A DNA stretch of 64,000 nt. It comes from Robertkochia aurantiaca (GTDB lineage: Bacteria; Bacteroidota; Bacteroidia; Flavobacteriales; Flavobacteriaceae). Positions 61,110-64,000 of the stretch are shown here, one piece after another. The notes beneath the pieces were generated by a model. That model worked only from the letters and a program-made list of their open reading frames with translations. It had not been told where the DNA came from and searched no databases. A program made the position numbers and the translations under genes. The DNA is taken from positions 372,001 to 436,000 of the forward strand of contig NZ_JAINZS010000004.1 in assembly GCF_020166495.1 (NCBI RefSeq). The letters run 5' to 3'. Positions within the stretch are counted from its first letter, which is position 1. Each line of letters starts with the position of its first letter.

Positions 61110-62414
61110 ATGAGAATTTTAGCCTTCCTCTTAATCATCACCAATCTATTATCCTGTACCGGAACCCAAAAAAAACAAATTCCATCAGAAAAAACTGATA
61201 ACCCCGCATTGACCAAAGCTCTCGATAGTGTATTCCGAAAAAATGAGCTGCTGGGGCTAAGTGTCACCCTGATCGGAAACGGAAAGCCGGTTTATGAAGG
61301 GTATTTTGGAACAGCGAATATCACAACACAAAAGCCAATAGATAAAAGTACCATATTCCGTATCGCTTCAATTTCCAAGACCTTTACGGCCACGGCTCTG
61401 ATGCAGTTAGAAGAAAAAGGCCTCGTAGACCTGCATACCGATGTGAGTGATTACCTGGGATGGGAATTGAAACACCCTGAATTTCCTGAAAAAATCATCA
61501 CTCTGCACCAGCTGCTAAGTCATCAGAGCAGCATCAGAGATGGTGAAGGTTATGCCAGGTTTTCCAGTGAAATGATATCTGAAAAACTGGACATCAAAGA
61601 ACTATTTCAGCCGGAGGGAGCATACTTCACCCCTGATATGTTTGCCGCTCATGAGCCAGGAAATTACTTTTCCTACACCAACTGTACCTGGGGCCTGATA
61701 GCCAGCATCATAGAAAAGGTCAGCGGACTCACTTTTGATGAATATTGCCGTAAAAATATTTTTAATCCGCTGAATATGAAGGCCGATTTCAATGTAGCCC
61801 GAATAACTGAACCTGAAAATCTGGCCGCTTTATATCGCTATAAAGATGGAGCATGGGAAGCTCAGGCAGATGAATATTCTGAAAAATCACCGGAATCCCG
61901 ACTGTATCCTGAATACAGCCCCGGCAAAAACGGACTCATCTTTGGCCCTCAGGGGAGCCTGCGCATTTCAGCTCCCGATCTTTACACCTTTACCCAAGCC
62001 ATTATGAACGAAGGAGAAATCGACAGCGTTTCGGTACTCACAAAAGAAAGCGTTGGTAAAATGATGCAAACCCATTGGCGATATACAGGTGATAACGGTG
62101 ACACCTGGGATAACTTCTTTATGGCATACGGCTACGGAATACACCATCTCACCAATACCGAATCAGCAGATTTCATTTATCCTACCGAAAACATGAGTGG
62201 CCATCCCGGCATAGCATACGGTTTACTGAGCGATCTGTATTTCGACCCGGAAACCCGAAACGGGTTGATCTTCATAACCAATGGAAGTAAACAATCATTT
62301 GAGTACGGAAAAAAATCATCCTTCTACCAGGTAGAAGAAGATGTATTTCAATCCACTCTACCCTTTATGTCTGATTTCCTGAATAAACAACCCGAAACTG
62401 AAGGCAGCCGATGA
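61110..62414 (+). CDS. Beta-lactamase-family (class C/AmpH-like) serine hydrolase lipoprotein
   Basis: The 434 residues have a lipobox (ITNLLSCTGTQ), the SxxK motif Ser 87-Lys 90 (RIASISKTF), the YxN motif in FSYTNCTWGL and a late GHPGIAYG in place of KTG. This is the serine beta-lactamase-like family of esterases, peptidases and D-amino-acid amidases. The family rarely confers resistance. Its place next to the deiminase suggests hydrolysis of a peptide or amide that feeds this pathway, but this is inference. It overlaps the next gene by four bases. Confidence 0.88.
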   Translation: MRILAFLLIITNLLSCTGTQKKQIPSEKTDNPALTKALDSVFRKNELLGLSVTLIGNGKPVYEGYFGTANITTQKPIDKSTIFRIASISKTFTATALMQLEEKGLVDLHTDVSDYLGWELKHPEFPEKIITLHQLLSHQSSIRDGEGYARFSSEMISEKLDIKELFQPEGAYFTPDMFAAHEPGNYFSYTNCTWGLIASIIEKVSGLTFDEYCRKNIFNPLNMKADFNVARITEPENLAALYRYKDGAWEAQADEYSEKSPESRLYPEYSPGKNGLIFGPQGSLRISAPDLYTFTQAIMNEGEIDSVSVLTKESVGKMMQTHWRYTGDNGDTWDNFFMAYGYGIHHLTNTESADFIYPTENMSGHPGIAYGLLSDLYFDPETRNGLIFITNGSKQSFEYGKKSSFYQVEEDVFQSTLPFMSDFLNKQPETEGSR

Positions 62415-63769
62415 TTGACTACGGATTCATCAGTCTGATACCTACACTGGCGGTGATCGCCATTGCCTTATGGACCAAAAAGACCTTTGAGGCGCTTCTG
62501 GGCGGAACTGTTCTTGGTTACCTGATACTTTCGGGGCAAGGATTTTTCGGAGATTTCACTTCCGGACTCCTCACCGTGATGCAAAATGACACCATTGGCT
62601 GGGTAATCATGGTGTGCGGGCTCTTCGGTTCCCTGATCTTTCTTCTATCACAGTCGGGAGGAACGCTTGCATTCTCAAAGAGAATGCTGAAATATACCCG
62701 ATCCAGAAACAGTGCACTGCTGGTTACCTGGTTCATGGGACTGGCTATCTTTATCGATGACTACCTCAACGCTCTTACGGTAGGAGCTTCGATGAAAAAA
62801 GTTACCGACAAGTATAAGGTGCCAAGGGAAATGCTGGCATACATAGTAGATTCAACAGCGGCTCCTATTTGCGTACTGATACCTCTGTCAACCTGGGCCA
62901 TCTACATTTCAGGGCTTTTGGAAAACGAGGCCGTAGTAGCCCAGGGAGAAGGTCTACAGGGATACCTCAGTGCCATACCATTCATCATTTACGGTTGGGT
63001 GGCAGCTTTTATGGTTCCCCTGGTTGCCACAGGGATTATCCCTGCGATAGGACCAATGAAAAAAGCAGAAAAAAGAGCCGCCGCCGGTCAACTCATACCT
63101 GACAACTCAGAGGCCATTGCCTTAAAAATACCCGAACCTGAACACGATAAAGAACCCAGGCTACGACATTTCACTCTGCCTCTGCTTGTATTGATAGCGG
63201 CAACCATATTATTTGAAGTAGATGCCCTTAAGGGTATCATCACGGCCATCGTATTTACAGTAACATATTACGCCGTAGAAAAGGTAAGGCCAGTATTCAA
63301 GGCTGTGGAAGATGTCTTTTCAGGCTTTAAGACCATGCTATACGCATTGGCTATAGTAGTGATGTCTTTCGTATTAAAGGAGGTAAATGATCAATTAGGC
63401 TTGAGCCAATATGTGATCGATACCGTATCCCCTCTGCTGAACCGGGACCTGCTTCCCGTAATAACTTTTCTCGCACTGGCACTGGTTACTTTTGCCACAG
63501 GTTCATTTTGGGGAGTTTATGCGATATCCTTTCCCATTATCATTCCGCTGGCTAAAGAAATGGGAGTAGATGTATGGCTGGCAACCGGAGCAGTAATTTC
63601 AGCTGGTGCATTTGGGTCACACTCCTGTTTCTATGGCGATGCAACGATATTATCGGCATCAGCCACCGGATGCAATAATGTAGCTCACGTGATGACCCAG
63701 CTCCCTTATACCCTGATAGCAGGTTTTATCACAGCTGTTATCTACTTGTTTCTCGGTATGTATATCTAA
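62411..63769 (+). CDS. NhaC-family Na+/H+ antiporter-like transporter
   Basis: The 452 residues form about eleven membrane helices. The conserved motif IFIDDYLNALTVG and DSTAAPICVLIPLSTWAIYISG are characteristic of the NhaC ion transporter superfamily, and ISAGAFGSHSCFYGDATILSASATGCN is the second-half equivalent. Members exchange Na+ for H+, and some move malate, lactate or amino acids. In this operon an amino acid, amine or carboxylate substrate is plausible. The ATGA overlap with the hydrolase gene shows coupled translation. Confidence 0.9.
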   Translation: MIDYGFISLIPTLAVIAIALWTKKTFEALLGGTVLGYLILSGQGFFGDFTSGLLTVMQNDTIGWVIMVCGLFGSLIFLLSQSGGTLAFSKRMLKYTRSRNSALLVTWFMGLAIFIDDYLNALTVGASMKKVTDKYKVPREMLAYIVDSTAAPICVLIPLSTWAIYISGLLENEAVVAQGEGLQGYLSAIPFIIYGWVAAFMVPLVATGIIPAIGPMKKAEKRAAAGQLIPDNSEAIALKIPEPEHDKEPRLRHFTLPLLVLIAATILFEVDALKGIITAIVFTVTYYAVEKVRPVFKAVEDVFSGFKTMLYALAIVVMSFVLKEVNDQLGLSQYVIDTVSPLLNRDLLPVITFLALALVTFATGSFWGVYAISFPIIIPLAKEMGVDVWLATGAVISAGAFGSHSCFYGDATILSASATGCNNVAHVMTQLPYTLIAGFITAVIYLFLGMYI

Positions 63770-63817
63770 CAATTCAGCGTAATCTGAAACCAGTTATCTT
63801 ATTTGTAAATTGCCGTC

Positions 63818-64000
63818 GTGAACGTGAAGAAAACCTATACTGTCGACGAGGCCCGGGCAAAACTTGAATATTATTGTGCCTACCAGGACCGCTGTCATAA
63901 AGAAGTAAGAGCAAAACTGAAAGATATGGGCATGATCCCTGCTGCCACAGAACAGATCATCACCCACCTGATACAGCATAATTTTCTGAATGAAGAGCGC
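63818..64000 (+). CDS. recX: RecX regulatory protein, N-terminal part (3' cut by window edge)
   Basis: A GTG at 63818 opens 61 codons that run off the window: VNVKKTYTVDEARAKLE, then YYCAYQDRCHKEVRAKLKDMG. The YCAYQDRCHKEVRxKL run is typical of Bacteroidota RecX. RecX binds and restrains RecA filaments. A second in-frame GTG lies two codons later. There are 48 bases after the antiporter stop and no terminator, but it is not functionally part of that operon. Confidence 0.88.
   Translation, partial: MNVKKTYTVDEARAKLEYYCAYQDRCHKEVRAKLKDMGMIPAATEQIITHLIQHNFLNEER

Noticed and set aside
61110-62414. Beta-lactamase-like gene considered as antibiotic resistance
   Set aside because: The SxxK/YxN residues are shared by esterases and peptidases; the KTG motif is replaced and the context is catabolic, so resistance is not supported.
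1-64000. Search for CRISPR arrays, tRNAs, prophage or insertion sequences
   Set aside because: No regularly spaced identical repeats, no cloverleaf sequences ending in CCA, and no integrase, transposase or phage structural genes were seen.

Overview
The window is a contiguous piece of a chromosome from a marine-type Flavobacteriaceae bacterium (Bacteroidota). The evidence is the gliding and type IX secretion genes sprA, gldD and gldE, the gene orders maeB-ruvA-sprA-gcvH and gldD-gldE-ssb-mutY-hup-rng, a SusC/SusD pair, a flavobacterial bL21 with a C-terminal extension, and several promoters with a TAnnTTTG -7 element. The species cannot be fixed from sequence alone. I found no tRNA, rRNA, CRISPR array, prophage or insertion sequence. 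Nearly every base is in or next to a protein gene, and only one gap exceeds 300 bases (33961-34284).

Layout. 1-1000: tandem MscS channels. 997-7423 (minus): tsaB and a MacAB/TolC-like efflux operon with a separate ATPase, two FtsX permeases, an HlyD adaptor and a TolC channel. 7592-12678 (minus): respiratory oxidase module (cyoE, two subunit III genes, subunit IV, Sco1, a Sco-like protein without cysteines, DUF420 and a small CAMC protein). 12859-24510 (minus): tonB, vanZ-like gene, gcvH, sprA (2371 codons), ruvA and maeB. 24585-28291 (minus): lipoprotein trehalase and an SSS symporter. 28439-29371: queG. 29422-32822 (minus): three tandem paralogous lipoproteins below an unusual AraC-type regulator. 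32938-38142: ruvB, pckA, a DUF3332 lipoprotein, rpmA, rplU and DUF4199. 38306-41708 (plus): a paired M16 peptidase operon. 41773-49121: EamA transporter, small lipoprotein, gldD/gldE, ssb, mutY, hup, a 29-codon AURKAIP1/COX24-type ribosomal protein gene and rng.

49168-63769 is the most distinctive region. Around one divergent Lrp/AsnC control region lie, leftward, lrp, an M20-type carbamoylase/amidohydrolase, an aldehyde dehydrogenase, a GabT-like aminotransferase, susC and susD. Rightward lie a second class III aminotransferase, an agmatine-deiminase-family lipoprotein, a beta-lactamase-family lipoprotein and an NhaC antiporter. Together these could form an agmatine (or peptidyl-arginine) to carbamoyl-amine to putrescine to GABA to succinate pathway with its own outer-membrane importer. 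The divergent region carries five GCATTT/AAATGC elements about two helical turns apart, which look like an Lrp operator array. The window ends inside recX.

Other points worth attention: the three-lipoprotein cluster with a shared leader next to a DUF4242/degenerate-cyclase/AraC fusion; an EF-hand-like loop in the trehalase; a strong hairpin just upstream of the likely GTG start of rng; and an active/inactive M16 pair whose second member has an extra C-terminal domain.
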